A stretch of DNA of 64,000 bases from Diphasiastrum complanatum (GCA_029204225.1 CM055109.1:41584544-41648543), one strand, 5' to 3'; positions 1 to 12,059 are shown, numbered from the stretch's first letter. The notes: generated by a model from the letters alone, not told the origin. Made by a program: numbers and translations.

Positions 1-748
1 GATTTGAATTTCATAGATACGAAGATGAGTAAAGCGATCATTTTTAAGGAAATAAGTAGGAGGTTTTCGAAGGGTGATGGCATGGTCTTTTTTGAAGTAC
101 AACTGTCCAAGAAGTAAATGCAACTCAAAATAAAAAAAATCTGAACATTTGAAACAGAACATCAATCGTGAAAACGGATCAAGAATGGAAATCACTAATA
201 CATTGCTGAAAAAGATTTCAATGAAGTCTGGATCGCGAAATTGAGTGCGTTTTCTTGGTGCAGAGGCTGTAAATGCTCCGGGATCCACAGACACAATGCT
301 TAGATCCAAAGATAGTAGGCGTCTGAGGGGCTTCAAAGCGTTGACAATAACAAGAAATTGACCAAGAAACTGCCAATCTAACATCTGCAATACAAGACAG
401 TAAGTATGCAGGTAGTTGAGAGGAATTATGGTACGGCAGCAGGAACGCACCTCTAAAGGGTATAGATGTGAATCGCTTGAGGTGGTATGAGACAAGGTGC
501 ACATCATTAATGAGCATCAATAGGGAAAGGAAGGCAAGAAGTGTTGCTGCAAAGAGCCCTGTACGCCTGTCGCTGACCAAGCGGAAGAACCTACCACCCC
601 AGCGCTCCAAAATCTTGCTCATCCGCCATGGCTGCGAAGCTGGAGCAATTCCTCCTTTAATGCCGTGCTTGCGGGATTGCAGAAGTGGAGGAGTGGCGTG
701 TAATGGAGGCTCAGAGCCGTTTGGCTGTCCCCATCCGCCAGCGCTCAT
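1..748 (-). CDS. Possible 5' exons of an unrecognised host gene, partial
   Basis: I do not recognise this protein. Exon 1 would run from an ATG at 748 to about 451. It encodes a basic N-terminus followed by one strongly hydrophobic segment (around residues 62-80, LFAATLLAFLSLLML), as in a signal-anchored membrane protein. A donor-like AGAG/GTGCG follows at 450, and an acceptor TTGTATTGCAG ends at 385. From 384 to the window edge a frame stays open for 128 codons, with ordinary-looking composition (for example KDHAITLRKPPTYFLKNDRF near the edge). Exon 1 ends in phase 1 while the long downstream frame needs phase 0, and the implied intron is only about 66 nt. The joint is therefore unresolved: a different splice, a frameshift, or an internal ATG at 384 are all possible. 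The gene continues beyond the left edge. Confidence 0.35.
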
Positions 749-900
749 CGCTCTTTCTTCCCGCTTGAAATCACTGCTCCACCCCCAGCCACATCACACA
801 TGACTCGCCCCTCCACAATCCAAACCTTCCCTTATCGCAAGCTCACCTCTTTCTTCGACATCCCTTGCCAGTGCTGCAATCCATCCAACATTATCACTCA

Positions 901-1297
901 ATGCCAACCTCCTTGCCACTTACAGCCTACATCAATACAACAATTCCGCGTTTCTAGTCACTGGATCTTGAATCCTTATCTTTCTGGCACTGTGCTGTGA
1001 CACAGGCGTGAACGTTACCACAAAACAGCACCATCCTTGCTACTTGCAGCCTACGCCAATAATTCAACAAATCTGAGCTGCTAATCCCTGGATCTTGAAT
1101 CTTGATCGTTCTGGCATAGTACCGAGACACACGCTTGAATATTATCACAAAACAACAGTGACATCCTTGTTACCTGCAGCCAACACCAACACCAAATCCG
1201 AGCTCCTGATTCCTGGATCTTGAATCTCGATAATTTTGACTCTCAAAGTGCAGATAAGCAGAAAATATTAGTTACTGGATCTTAGAAATTTCGAATG
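901..1297. repeat. Degenerate tandem repeat, about 127-bp unit, three copies plus a partial
   Basis: The phrase CCTTGcyACytrCAGCC recurs at 911, 1035 and 1165. Each copy is followed about 55 bp later by CTGGATCTTGAATC. The spacing is 124 and 130 bp. A partial fourth copy (ACTGGATCTTAGAA) lies near 1274. It sits upstream of the possible minus-strand host gene. Confidence 0.75.
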
Positions 1298-1423
1298 CTA
1301 TCATCTCATTATTTTTTCCAGATCCAAGCTGCTGTGCGCTGCTGTAATGATGAGGGACAAATGAAAGTGCAGGTGAGACGAGACGAGTTGGAGAGACGTT
1401 CTTCAGGCTCCGGTCCCACCATC

Positions 1424-1427
<4 letters not shown>

Positions 1428-1467
<40 letters not shown>
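1428..1467. repeat. (CT)n microsatellite
   Basis: About 20 uninterrupted CT units, read as GA on the minus strand. It lies about 680 bp upstream of the possible minus-strand start codon at 748. Confidence 0.95.
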
Positions 1468-1473
<6 letters not shown>

Positions 1474-1499
1474 ACGTATATTCACAAAACTAAACCCAT

Positions 1500-3230
1500 T
1501 GAGATATTTGAACTCTTTCTCACGTAAAATGTAGTGGTGCCTTTTTTTAAGTGCAATAGGCCTTTAAAAAACCCAAGGTATAGTAGCCATTTGACTAGAT
1601 TCCAATTCTAATCCTCCCAGACCCTTCATGCTCTAGTTTTTGAGCTTTTATTAGCATTACCACCCATAGCATAAGCTATTGTGACGATTTGCTAAAAGGG
1701 GAGATGTCACTCATAAGCAACCTCGAGCATTAAAAAAAGTTTTTTTCCTACTTGGTTTGAAAGGCAATCATTGTTTTAGTATTATTTCGATAATTGGAAT
1801 GCTAGCAACCTCGAGCATTAAAAAGAGTGTTTTTACTACCTGGTTTGAAAGGCAATCGTTGTTTTTGTATTATTTTAATAGCTAGAATGCCCTGCCCCTC
1901 CTTCGCTTGAAGCAGTGCTCGGGAAACCTCTTTTGAGTTATCCTCAAAAAACCTGCATTTTGCAAAACTTGTCAGTTTAAAAGGTATATATGCTTGTATA
2001 AAAAATTGTGCCAGGTTTTCCCGAGCATAGCAATATACTAATCACCTTGTTTTTATGTTATTTAACCAAACTCTTTGTATGATAACAATGTTTGAGAATC
2101 CAAAGTGTTGTCGTTGTATGGATTTGATGGGTGCATTTAAGTCAACCTTTGAATGGGCATTGCATCCGGCATTATGTTCGGTAAGGAATGGCAAGAAAGT
2201 CCAGCATTTGGCGGCTCATTGTAGATGGTGATATTTTACTTGGAGCCTAGGTAAATGGTAATGATGGCAAACTTGAGACCAAGAATGCGCTTCCTATCAT
2301 TTTCCTGCTATCTCATGAAAGATCCTTTCTAAAAATAGTGGAAGTGACAATCCTTGTACCCAATCAGGATTGAATTCTTTCATAAAAGCTTTAGAAAAAG
2401 ATAAAGCGTCATCTCTCATCCCCTTAACCTTTTCCTCCTCTTGTCCAATCTCCCTATCCCTTCTTTCGCTCATATCCCCAACGGCTTGGCATTTGCAAGT
2501 TGCAATGCAATTCAAAGGCTAGTTTGCCTTTCAAAGAAAGGCAAAATTTTCAAAAGCTTGTCATTTGAAAGGCAAACTTAAAAATTGCTGAAAGGTACCC
2601 ATGCATTATACATGTCATGTGAAAGGTCAAAAATAAAAATAAAAGCCCATCATGGTGAAAGGTAGGGGTGCACAACAAATTCTAGCCTGTCCCCAACCCT
2701 TTAGCCATTTAATAAAACCAAAAAGTCGAAACTAGTACCTAGAACCGTCAGAAAAGCTTTGTTTTCTAACAGATTTGAAAAACAACCAATAAGGGCTTGT
2801 TTCCCGGTCCTTTAGGAAGCCGAAATAATAAAAAAAAATTGGCAATTTTATTAATTGTTGAAAACTTTTTTTTAGAAAAACCCAATTAAAAAAATTGGCC
2901 TAGCACCCCCCACGCGCCTCCGAGCACGAGCGCAGAGGGAGGTAACAGTCGCAAGCTTGCCTCCCTCCTTTACCAATGAGCATATGAAGGGGGGAGGGGA
3001 GAGTAATCATACCCCTTCTGTCACTTTGATCTCATAAAACCTTTGGTACAAAGGCTTAAAGCTTCAAAAAAAATTGAACTATGAAACTTAAGCTTTGAAG
3101 CTTATTTATTAAGCATAAAGCTTTGAAAAAGTCTTAAACTTTCTAAACTTAAAGTTTTAAGCTTTACTAAACTTAAGCTTCGAACAGTTGGTGAGGTGGT
3201 CCTTCACAAGGATCCCTTTGTACGATTGTT
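1500..3230. other. AT-rich intergenic stretch without a supported gene
   Basis: Apart from the 87-bp duplication listed separately, I see only low-complexity sequence, including AAGCTT-rich runs at 3050-3190. Short ORFs here have no recognisable domain and no coding character. Confidence 0.6.
1718..1890. repeat. Direct tandem duplication, 87-bp unit
   Basis: The block starting GCAACCTCGAGCATTAAAAA at 1718 is repeated at 1805 with a few substitutions. Both copies end in a variant of AATGC. Confidence 0.85.
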
Positions 3231-3718
3231 TTCATGGCTTCGGACATCTCTCGCCTTCGTCCTCTCAATAACAAACGATCTGCTTGCTCTTGTCTCTCCT
3301 CCTCCAGACCCCCCTCCTCATTCGTGTCAGGCTGTGCTTTTCGGTTGATGGTTCCACGCTTGCCTCAACACCCTATGTTCCTCCTTTGGCCAGCTCTACC
3401 CTTGGCACTGTTGCCCCCTCGCTTGGTTGTGAACCTCCTTCGACCCTTGTTGCATTGCCTTCTCAACCCTCTAAACAAGTTCCTTGCCATGCTTATGGTC
3501 GCTTCTTCTCTTCTAGAAGAGGTCTGGCTCGTCACCAGCGTTCTTGTCATGCGTTGCTTCAGTCGTCTCAAGATCGCCCTCCTCTCTCAGCACCTCATTC
3601 GCCCTCTGCTTGAGCTTGGTCTTGGATTTCTTCCCTTAACGTCCTCGACACTTTTCACTCGGGCTTCCCTCATCCAAGGCTCTACTTTCATATCGAATTT
3701 CAAAAGGGTGAAGTCAAG

Positions 3719-3958
3719 TTGTTGTCCAACGTCCTCCACATTCCAAATCTGACCAAGAATCTGCTCTTAGTTAGCAAAATCATTGATTCAGGTCGGAAGG
3801 TCGAATTTGGTGCAAACAACTGCACCATCCTTAACAAAGCTCAAAAAATTCTAGCTTTCGAGAGAAGAAGTGGCAACCTCTACAAACCCAACAACTGTTA
3901 TTCTTCCAACAGTCAAGCTCTTCACACTTCTACTTCTGATTCATTTGATATGCTTTGA
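3719..3958 (+). pseudogene. Copia protease/GAG-pre-integrase region
   Basis: The frame contains VLHIPNLTKNLLLVSKIIDS followed by a stretch ending in ERRSGNLY. In intact copia polyproteins this pattern lies between the aspartic protease and the integrase zinc finger. The protease active site itself is not visible upstream; that part (3234-3718) is scrambled. A stop ends the frame at 3958. Confidence 0.75.
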
Positions 3959-4019
3959 CATTTTAGATCAATCCATTTGAACTTCAACAGTATTCAATAA
4001 ATGTCGACTCAAAAACTAG

Positions 4020-4680
4020 TACAAGATCTACCTGTTGTTGGCAAGCCAACTTCTCCATGTGAAAGTTGTATAATCAGCAAGCATGCAAGAAGTCCGATCT
4101 TTTCAGACTCAGTTCATACTTTCAAGGGCCTCTTCGATCTTATACATAACGATATCTATGGCGATGTAGACTACTTCTAACGAAAGAGCTCTATACTTCC
4201 TAACCTTCATCGATGACTTCTCTCGAAGGAATGCAACCTACTTCCTAAAGAACAAATTAGAGGCATTCAAGTTCTTCACGCAGTTCAAGGCGTCTGCTGA
4301 AAATCAAAACTAGAAGAAGATTAAAGCTCTACACATAGATGGAGGGAGAGAATTTATCTCCACCCGATTTAAAGAGTTTTGTAAGGCCAACGGAATACAT
4401 CAAGAATTCACAACAAGCTACTCACCTCAGTCCAATGGTGTAGCTGAACGGAAGAATCGGACACTTATCGAAAGTGCCAAGAGCGTGCTAGCTCATGCCT
4501 CTCTTCCGAAGAAATTTTGGGCAGAAGCTGTTACTATAACCGCCTACCTGCAAAATCGATCCATCACCAAAGCCTTGAATGGAAAGACACCTTATGAGGT
4601 GTGGACAGGATCAAAACCATCACTCAAGAACATTAGAGTGTTTGGTTGCATCGCTTATACTCAGATTTCTTAAGATCTCA
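4020..4680 (+). pseudogene. Copia integrase core remnant
   Basis: Reading across stops on the plus strand gives the zinc-finger end CESCIISKHAR, the first core Asp block (FDLIHNDIYGD), the second (IKALHIDGGREF) and the Glu block ([17 protein letters not shown]). The trailing FGCIAYTQIS is also typical of copia integrase. At least two in-frame stops interrupt it. The DDE residues are still legible, but no continuous protein can be made. Confidence 0.85.
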
Positions 4681-5008
4681 GGAAGAAACTGGATGACAAA
4701 AGCATAAAATAGCTACTCCCCAGATCACAAAGCATACAAGCTCTACTATCTGGAAACAGAAAAATCATTCATGAGCAGAGATGTCATCTTTGTGAAAAAT
4801 TGATTTATCAACCAAAGCTCAAGAGGTTTCTGATTTAGGTATTGAAAAAAATCTTGAGACAGGTATCAAAAAAGACAACAGGATCGAAAATCAAGAAATT
4901 GATATAAACTCAGAAAATGAGACAGAACCTCAACAGGACGAATCACATCATGGGGTCAAGACTCAACCAAGAAGATCAAATCGACCAAGACAACCTCCAT
5001 GCAAATTT

Positions 5009-5335
5009 ATGGATGATGCAGCTTGCTACTTCATTCAGGAACCAAACATAGTATTGGAGGCAATGTCTACACTTGATGCTGATCAATGGAACGCAGTGAT
5101 GGACACTAAATTCGATTCTCTAATAGAGAATCAAACATGGACAATCACTGAGCTACCAAAGGGGAGAAATTTGATTCCATGCAAATGGATATTTAAGGCG
5201 AAGTACGGTGATGGTGAACCATTTGATACTACTTTATATCGTCAAGCTATTGGATGTCTCATTTACCTATGGAATTCAAACACCAAGGAGAAAATTGTGA
5301 GCTTAATCTCCAACAAGTTTGTCCACTTTATATAG
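5009..5335 (+). pseudogene. Copia reverse transcriptase, internally deleted
   Basis: The frame opens with DQWNAVMDTKFDSLIENQTW and CKWIFKAKYGDGEP, the N-terminal RT blocks of copia. It is joined directly to YRQAIGCLIYL, which belongs near the RT C-terminus. Roughly 200 residues, including the catalytic Asp pair, are missing. The 3' end drifts into unrelated sequence. Confidence 0.8.
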
Positions 5336-5339
5336 GCTT

Positions 5340-6200
5340 AAGACCCTCTTGTGCATTTAGTACTGCAAGGTCTAAACTCCCCTATTGATAGATCCAATTG
5401 CTATTGATACTCTACACAAGCATTGATTGTGCCAAACCTTGTACTAACTCCAATTAGTGTGTCTGGGCCTCACAAGATTATTAATTACTTTGTGGGTCAC
5501 ATCCAGTATGACGTGGCAAACCAATAAGCTTTATTCTATGGAGTACCGTGTATCCAAGACTAGGAGTATATTGAATCCTACATTCTAATCATGGACATAA
5601 CACAGGCCATGGCCCATGCACAACTAGTTCCATCATTGATCTTCACTCCTATTTGATACGATCCACATCACTACATCATCCACTTTTTGTGATAATCTCC
5701 ATTTGAATAAGTGAAATCATCTATAGATCCCTATAAGCATCCATCCAGACTATAGCAATCAACCATTTGTACGTGCATCCATCATTATACTTGAACATCC
5801 ATCCATCCATAAAGGTCCACACAAACACTCAACTTCCTATTTTCCATTTCTTAGTTTTTGGCTATTGTTTCTTGACTAGTTCTTTTTGTGGAACACCACC
5901 ATTGTATAGTCCTTGAAGCCATCTTCTGTTGGATTTATTTCTCTCTCCCTAAATCCAAGAGTTATGCTAAATTCATTCATGTTGCTGCATATTTACTCGC
6001 ATTGTCGCACAGTTTGTAGAAATACACAAAAACAAGTATCAATGTGACAATCAAACTATTGAAGGAGTTTCGACAGTCAAACTATTCAAGGAGATCAAGT
6101 GTCGACTATCAACTATCAACATAAGCTTGTAGTGGGTTTTTCCTATTCACCTTCAACCCTAGATCTAGGCACTTGCAAAGCATCAAGAAGTGAAGAGGAT
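5340..6200. other. Non-coding stretch between two retroelement remnants
   Basis: No coding frame, tRNA or convincing LTR end was found. It may include the worn-out 3' LTR of the copia remnant to the left, but I could not find TG/CA ends or a partner copy. Confidence 0.4.
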
Positions 6201-6203
6201 GCT

Positions 6204-7480
6204 TTACATGTCACGCGACTGAAAACTACGATGGATATAGCGTTGAAGCTCGGTGAAAGATTTTATCGCACTATGGAATGGCATGGTGAGTTGAGCTTGC
6301 AGGAGGTCAGAAAATACTTCAAGTCCCTGTAGAGATTGCTCTTTTTCGGGGATTTGAGCAGATAATAGACTTTCTGTATTTTCTTTCTCTCGCAAAAATC
6401 ATTGTACTGCCTTTGTTCCACTTTTGGGTCTGGGTAGTCTTTGGGTAATGTGGAAGCTATCAGGTGGCTCCCGTGATTGTCAGCTGATTTAGCAATGTTT
6501 TGCTGTTGTTCTTGGTGTTGGCGTTGTGCTCTAGTGAGAACTCTAACAGGTTCGAATGATATATGATGTGTTGGAAGGATCCTATTAGGTTGTTTAGGAC
6601 AGTCTTTGAAACTGTGTTTGCGAACACAGTCTAGACACTCCACATGGTATTGGTTTTTTACTTTACAATCAACCTTGAAGTGGCCAATTTTGCCACAAAT
6701 AAAACAGTGGTCACTCATTGGTCCCGTGGCAATGGCATAACCATCTTGGATGGCTAGCTGTGCTGGATTTTCCAGTGGTGTGGAATACTCATCCCGTTTG
6801 CACGAGCATGAGTTGTCGGCTGGATATGATTGAGAACTAGCAGATGGGAGTGTTGTATCGTGATTATATGAGTGATCCTAGGAGTTATCTACAAGATGTG
6901 TTTGTGCAGATTCTCGAGGGTGTCTATGTTTTTGTGCTCCTAGATCAGGTTGTCTCCTTGAAGGTGGTCCTAAGAGTGCCAGCTGTTGTTGAGATTCATG
7001 TCTAGATTGTCTGGGCAACTCTTGTATATGAACTTGGTTGTTTCATCGTGGGTAGTGTTGGTGTTGATTTTGTGAAACAAACTATTGTTGAGGAGGTTGA
7101 TAATGTTCCCCTGACTGGTTGTGAGGTTGATTCCTCAAGTTATAATAGCAATCGAGTGAGGTATGTCCCATAAAGTCGCAGATGTCACATTTGATCAATG
7201 AAGTACCTAGGACCGGTTGGTATGATGTTGCAGTGTGTGCACCTCGACAATGAGGGCACCATGTATTCTCTCGTCTATGGTGGATTTGGCTAGTGTGTAA
7301 CTGACCCAACATCGAACTCTGGATAGACTTAAGAGTGTTTTGAAACTCTTTCGTGAGTTTCTCTATTTGTTGCTGGTGTTGCTAGTTAAGCAACTCCATT
7401 TGTGTTTTCCATAATTGTTCTCGTGTTTCCTCATTTGGTCGAGCTTCTTAAACAACATGATGTGCTCTTCATTCATGTGG
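6204..7480 (-). pseudogene. Ty3/gypsy gag remnant (copy A)
   Basis: Read on the minus strand, two pairs of zinc knuckles appear. The first pair lies in the frame at 7082-7312 (NTWCPHCRGAHT, then CDICDFMGHTSLDC). The second lies in the frame at 6263-6718 (CFICGKIGHFKVDC and CLDCVRKHSFKDC). Downstream, LEVFSDLLQAQLTMPFHS matches the linker before protease in element D at about 55.9 kb (TEVWRDLLQANVTLPFHV). Frames are broken, and protease and RT do not follow. Same family type as the gags at 10.2-12.1, 20.2-21.9 and 56.2-57.4 kb. Confidence 0.8.
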
Positions 7481-7682
7481 CTCATCTACATCTGATCCCT
7501 CGTCCTCTTCTCGAATGGCATCAGACATGGCTTGTTTCAATGATGTGTATTCATCATTAGAGCGAAGTTCATGTCTTGTCCATCATGGGAGTCCAACGAG
7601 AAACCAAATGATGAGCATAGATTCGGTTGGTTGTTCTTGTACCTGACTTTCTAATCTTTTAACCAAAGATCTTACAAGTTGA

Positions 7683-7858
7683 TTGGTAATGTATTTCTCT
7701 TTCTAGCCAAAGATCTTACAAGTTGATTGGATCTTAAGGATCTTAAAACTTTCACAGACTATTGGTGAGATTGGTAATGTATTTCTCTTTCTAACCAAAG
7801 ATCTTACAAGTTGATTGGATCTTAAGGATCTTAAAACTTTCACAGACTATTGTCCTCC
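7683..7858. repeat. Direct tandem duplication, 88-bp unit
   Basis: The block beginning TTGGTAATGTATTTCTCTTT at 7683 recurs at 7771 with one substitution. The duplicate overlaps the junction between the gypsy gag remnant and the copia remnant. Confidence 0.9.
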
Positions 7859-7869
7859 TCAAATTATCA

Positions 7870-8429
7870 TCGATGAAGTATTTTGCTCCCCTTATCGAGA
7901 GAGTCTGCATGGGTCCACATATGTCGCTATGCACAATATCTAATGCACATTCAGATTTGTGTTGCGAATCAGGCTTTAAAATAGTTCTAGCATGCTTGGC
8001 TTGAATACAGCTTTGACAAATTGTACGATTTGAAATATTGTTGTAGTTGAGATCTCGAACAATCTTTTTCACTGACATATTTCGAAGACAAGTAAAATTG
8101 ACACGACCCATTTTGTAATGCCATAGTAGATCTCTATCTTCCAAAATAGAAGTAGATAGAGCTTGAATAGTTAAAGCACTACAATGACTAAGCTTATAAA
8201 GATTAAGAACATTTGGAATGAAAGTAGTATCATCCCGAAATTGCAATTTGATAGTATCGATACAATCAATACTACGAGTACTGTTATTGCCCAATGAGAC
8301 ATACTTCTGAGTCATAGATTGATTGTACTCATATGAAACCAATTTCGCTGGCTTGAGTAGCACCTGAATCCAAATACCAAGAATTGACACCTTGTTGGCC
8401 TTCATTTGCCATAAATGGTGCTTCATCAA
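7870..8429 (-). pseudogene. Copia GAG-pre-integrase and integrase zinc finger
   Basis: The frame contains FIPNVLNLYKLSHCSALT, then LLWHYKMGRVNFTCLRNMS and CQSCIQAKHART. These supply His and Cys residues of the integrase HHCC finger, although the first His-x3-His is imperfect. SDICGPMQTLSIRGAKYFID starts the integrase core and then breaks off. Confidence 0.8.
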
Positions 8430-8886
8430 CTTCTTTGTCGAAGTCTTTCAAATATTCTGCTACATTAGCATACTACTGCCGCAATTGTTGCTATTGTTGC
8501 TTTTTTTATTTGAGAATTCAACAATCCTCCAGCAAATGTTCGGTTTGTTTGCAATATCTACAAAATAGTTTTGATTTCGATGGAGTTGAATTCAAACTTG
8601 TGCCTTGTTATGAATTCGAATTATTATTTGACTTTTGTGATTTCTTCTACTTCTTCTTCTTATCAAATTTTTTTGAATAAAGAGCTTTCGATTCTGGTGC
8701 CAAATGAGAGAATGAAGATCCATTTCTCCGGATCTCTTCCTGCAATAGCATAGAAGAAACTCATGATAATGTAAGACCTTGCTAAGTAGAAATGATGATT
8801 ACGCAATTTTTGTAGGTATCAAGAAAGCCCAATAGGAGAGTCGTGACAATATTTGCATCATTGATTTCTGTGCCACTTGCAAACAC

Positions 8887-9257
8887 CTACTCAAGAAGAT
8901 TTTTGAAGTTGTTTAAATTATTCGTAATCGAATCTGTATCAGCCATTTTGAATGAGAAAAGCTTTTTTCTTAGATGAAGTTTGGCAATCACGTCTCTAAT
9001 ATCATAGAGAGTGCTTCGAGCGCTTTGAATATGACTGAAAAGATTATCTTCGCTATTGAGAATGATAAGGACAAAGGCCTTTCCATCCTTCTGCTTCCAT
9101 TTAGTAATGGCCGTCGGATCTGCAATACCCTTAATCTCAGTACCTAGGACAACTTCCCAAAGCGCTTTTGTTTGTAGAATCACCCTATTTTGAATTTCCA
9201 TAAGTGATAATTGTCGCCATCCAACATTTCAATAGAAATTGAAAATGATGCATCCAT
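8887..9257 (-). pseudogene. Copia gag (UBN2-type) N-terminal part
   Basis: The start MDASFSISIEMLDGDNYHLW is the usual opening of a copia capsid, with a Gly-x-NY-x-W motif. It is followed, after a frame change, by WKQKDGKAFVLIILNSEDNL and an IRDVIAKLH segment. The frame shifts near 9180 and ends at a stop at 8887, before any zinc knuckle. Confidence 0.75.
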
Positions 9258-9545
9258 AGTAGACAAATCTGATATTGAAAATCTGGCAATGAAGATGAAC
9301 GCGGCTTTGAACTTGTTACCAAAGCTATGATCTAGTCTAATACCATGTTGGAAAATGATTGTATACAAGTGAAATATCTATCCGACAATGATAGTTCGAG
9401 TGTAGGAAAAAAAATAGTTAATGTAATAACAAAACTATTTCGATACTATCATAAATAGTCAATTATCATAACTCAGATCAAACAACATGAATAACAGAAA
9501 CAATAAGACAAGACAAGTCATGTGTTGAATTGTCGAATGCAGTAC

Positions 9546-9800
9546 GTGTTGGAAATCATATATCTGATTTATATTTTGTAAGCTTCATATGTGATAATGT
9601 AATTATTGTACATTCAATCAAATTTACTATATTTTTGTAGTGTTCAAGACTTGACATATCAGTTTTTGACATATCAGTTGGGCCCTTGTCCCATAGCCAG
9701 CTACTTGGATTAGTTGAGTAGCCACGCGTAGGAAAATTAGCCTGTATAGTATATTTTTTTATGGTTTATGCTATACTCATGGGCATGTCCTAGGTGTGCT
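9546..9800 (+). mobile_element. Copia-type LTR relic
   Basis: It begins TGTTGGAAATCATATATC and matches, in inverse orientation, the relic at about 28.13-28.37 kb. Shared landmarks are the TTTGTAAGCTTCA-like block, ATAATTATTGTACA and TAGCCACnCGTAGGAAAA. No second end is clear; homology fades near 9800. Confidence 0.65.
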
Positions 9801-10190
9801 TTCTCTATGGTCAACGGAATTGGGCACTATAGAGTGCTACCTAGCATGATTCCATACATGCCAAGCTAACCCTAAAAGAATGGAGCCAGCCATGAAGCAA
9901 TTTGAGAGCAATTGTTCTTCTTTCCAACTATGGAAGAGAAAAGACAACTAGGGTTTTCGCATGGAAATCCTTGAATCTCTCTCTATGTGAAGTAGTTTTT
10001 GAAGCTATCAGTGGTTGTAAAAGGCTATCTTGGTAGGGCGAATTTATTCCCAAAGGGCCGCAAACAACCGTGGAGAGGCAAAAGTGCTGATGGCGGTCAC
10101 TAGCTTTCTCTTTGAAGGAGCTTGAAGGAAGAAGCAATTGGAGAGATGATGGAGACAGGTGGGCCACACCCAAAAGCGAGTAAGTCCATT
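9801..10190. other. Non-coding, possibly LTR leader of the relic to the left
   Basis: I see no gene or repeat here. The sequence bridges the copia LTR relic and the truncated end of the second gypsy gag remnant. Confidence 0.35.
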
Positions 10191-12059
10191 GCATTCCGAG
10201 GCCACTGGCGAATGGATGAGGTTGCTTACCTTGATGTAGTGATTCTTCTCCTTCTGTGGGTTTGGATACTCTCCAGGTTCAGTAGATCGAGTGTAATGGC
10301 TTATTGTGTGGGGTTGACTATGCTCCTCATCCACAACTCCTACGATTGGGGGTTCATTCAGTCTTTGGGCATGTTTCTGAACATAGGTCGGGACTTCTGG
10401 TTTTGTGGCCTTGGCTCTCCTATCATGTATAACAGTTGCGAGATTGACAGGTGCATCAACTTGCGGCTCTACTTGTCGGCATGGACAATCTTTGTAACAA
10501 TGGTCATGGCTACACTTTCTACAAATAGGGGTATAAGTGCCTTTATACGGACACTTAGTGATGCGGTGGTTCTCTCCACAATTGAAAAACTTGATAGGTG
10601 CTCTGTTCCTGTGAAACATTGTTGAGTAGTAAACAAGGGATAGACAGAAGCTTTTGATAAATCTGTATAAAAAACAAGAAAATTCTTGATCATCGGGTAC
10701 AAACATATTCTCCAAGCTGAATTCTAATTGGGGTTGAGGATCCTGACTTTTTGTGGCAAAATTTGCTGGAATGATCTGGCGGTTCATTTGAGGTCCAGAT
10801 TGATGCACTACTAAGGTTGGTGCTGCGTTATTGGGTCCAGGTAGCGTTAGGCATTGTTGGGGTACCTATTGGAATATGGGTCTCTGATAACTTGTAACAT
10901 GGGGACCTTGTTGTTACATCCTCCTCCATTGATATTGTCTGGCAACAGTCTGTATTCTCAGATTGTAGATACAAGTAGATGTATCATGGTTATTGGTGTT
11001 GCAAAAGATGCAAAACCTTTAGGCTAGTTGTCTACTCTGAGGACACTCATTCACGGTGTGATTTTGTTGGCAAGTGGGACACCAAACATTATCACGTACG
11101 GGGAATTGGTTGACAGTAGACACTTGAATAACTGTGTTCTTCAATTTTTGTTCAAATTCGTTGGATAGCATATCCATTTGGGCTTGATGAGTCTTATTCA
11201 TGGTCTCAATTTGTTATAACAACAACTGAGTGGCATCATCGGAGGAGACCCCTTCACCTTAAGATCTATGGCTTTGATTAGTAGTAATGGTCCGTGAAAA
11301 TTGGGGTTCTTACTCTTCATCAGAGCCTTCATTTTCTTCTCGGATGGCATCATCCATGGAATCACGTAACGTAGCATAGGTTTCTAGTGGTCTAAGTTCA
11401 CGCCAAGTAGAGTTCAGGAGGCCAGCCATGAACCATATGAGCACGAGCTGATTAGGTGCTAGGTGAGCAGAGCATTTGGTTTTAAGATGTTTGAGTTCAA
11501 TATAATCATGTACCCTCTCATCCTTCCTCATCTTGATCTTACTAAGCAGTAGGAATGGGATCTCTAGGAATCTAGATGATTTAAATCATTTAATGAAGAA
11601 ATCCTTCAGGGATTCCCACTCGTTTTGTTCATGTCACTCAAGGTCAAAATACCACTCTCGAGCTTCACTAGTGGGAATCATACTAAAGAACCCAAGTTTC
11701 TCTTTCGGGGTTGTCTCTCCATAGACTTCACATGCTTTCTCACAAATTTGAAGATAGCATGCGGGATGGGTAGTACCATCATACCAGGGTAGATCGAGCC
11801 TAGGGACTCATTGATTATGTGGGATGGCCCCTGGCATTGGTACAACAGCTCATGGTGCCTCAGGTGGTATTGGATGCTCTTGAGGTAGATTCGGGTTATT
11901 GGCAGCCATGTTGAATTTCCCTTGGGGGATCTCCAAGTGAACTCTCATCTTCTCTTGAGATCCTAGATCTAGTCTTTCGACCTGATATGAGTTGCATCCA
12001 AATAAATATCTCTCTCTAAGTTTGAAACTTGGGAAACTATCCTTTTGGGGAAGCAACAA
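10191..12059 (-). pseudogene. Ty3/gypsy gag remnant (copy B)
   Basis: Read on the minus strand from about 12059, recognisable capsid blocks appear: the frame at 11310-11531 (RVHDYIELKHLKTKCSAHLA and LRDSMDDAIREENEGSDEE), then NVWCPTCQQNHTVNECP at 11.0-11.1 kb. The paired knuckles FNCGENHRITKC and CRKCSHDHCYKDC come from the frame at 10044-10808. Stops and frameshifts separate the pieces. The gag ends abruptly near 10.2 kb at unrelated sequence, with no protease or RT. Upstream lie a leader (12060-12424) and an LTR-like block of the same orientation, so this may be the gag of element U1. Confidence 0.8.

Larger units (their letters stand above)
3234..5335 (+). mobile_element. Degenerate Ty1/copia retrotransposon remnant
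   Basis: Parts of a copia polyprotein occur in the canonical order: GAG-pre-integrase region (3719-3958), integrase (about 4020-4680), then the start of reverse transcriptase (5009-5215). Frames are broken by stops. RT jumps from its first conserved block (CKWIFKAKYGDGEP) straight to a C-terminal block (YRQAIGCLIYL), so the catalytic YVDD region is deleted. No clear flanking LTR pair was found. The element is dead. Confidence 0.85.
7860..9368 (-). mobile_element. Degenerate Ty1/copia remnant, gag to integrase zinc finger
   Basis: Minus-strand order is a degenerate initiator-Met-like primer site (TGGTATTAGACTAG near 9340-9350), gag (9257-8887) and GAG-pre-integrase with integrase zinc finger (8429-7870). 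The element is truncated inside the first integrase block, at YFIDD. It abuts the 88-bp duplication and gypsy gag copy A. Confidence 0.8.

Noticed and set aside
2297-2515. 72-codon minus-strand ORF
   Set aside because: No domain, no splice context and no similarity to anything else in the window.
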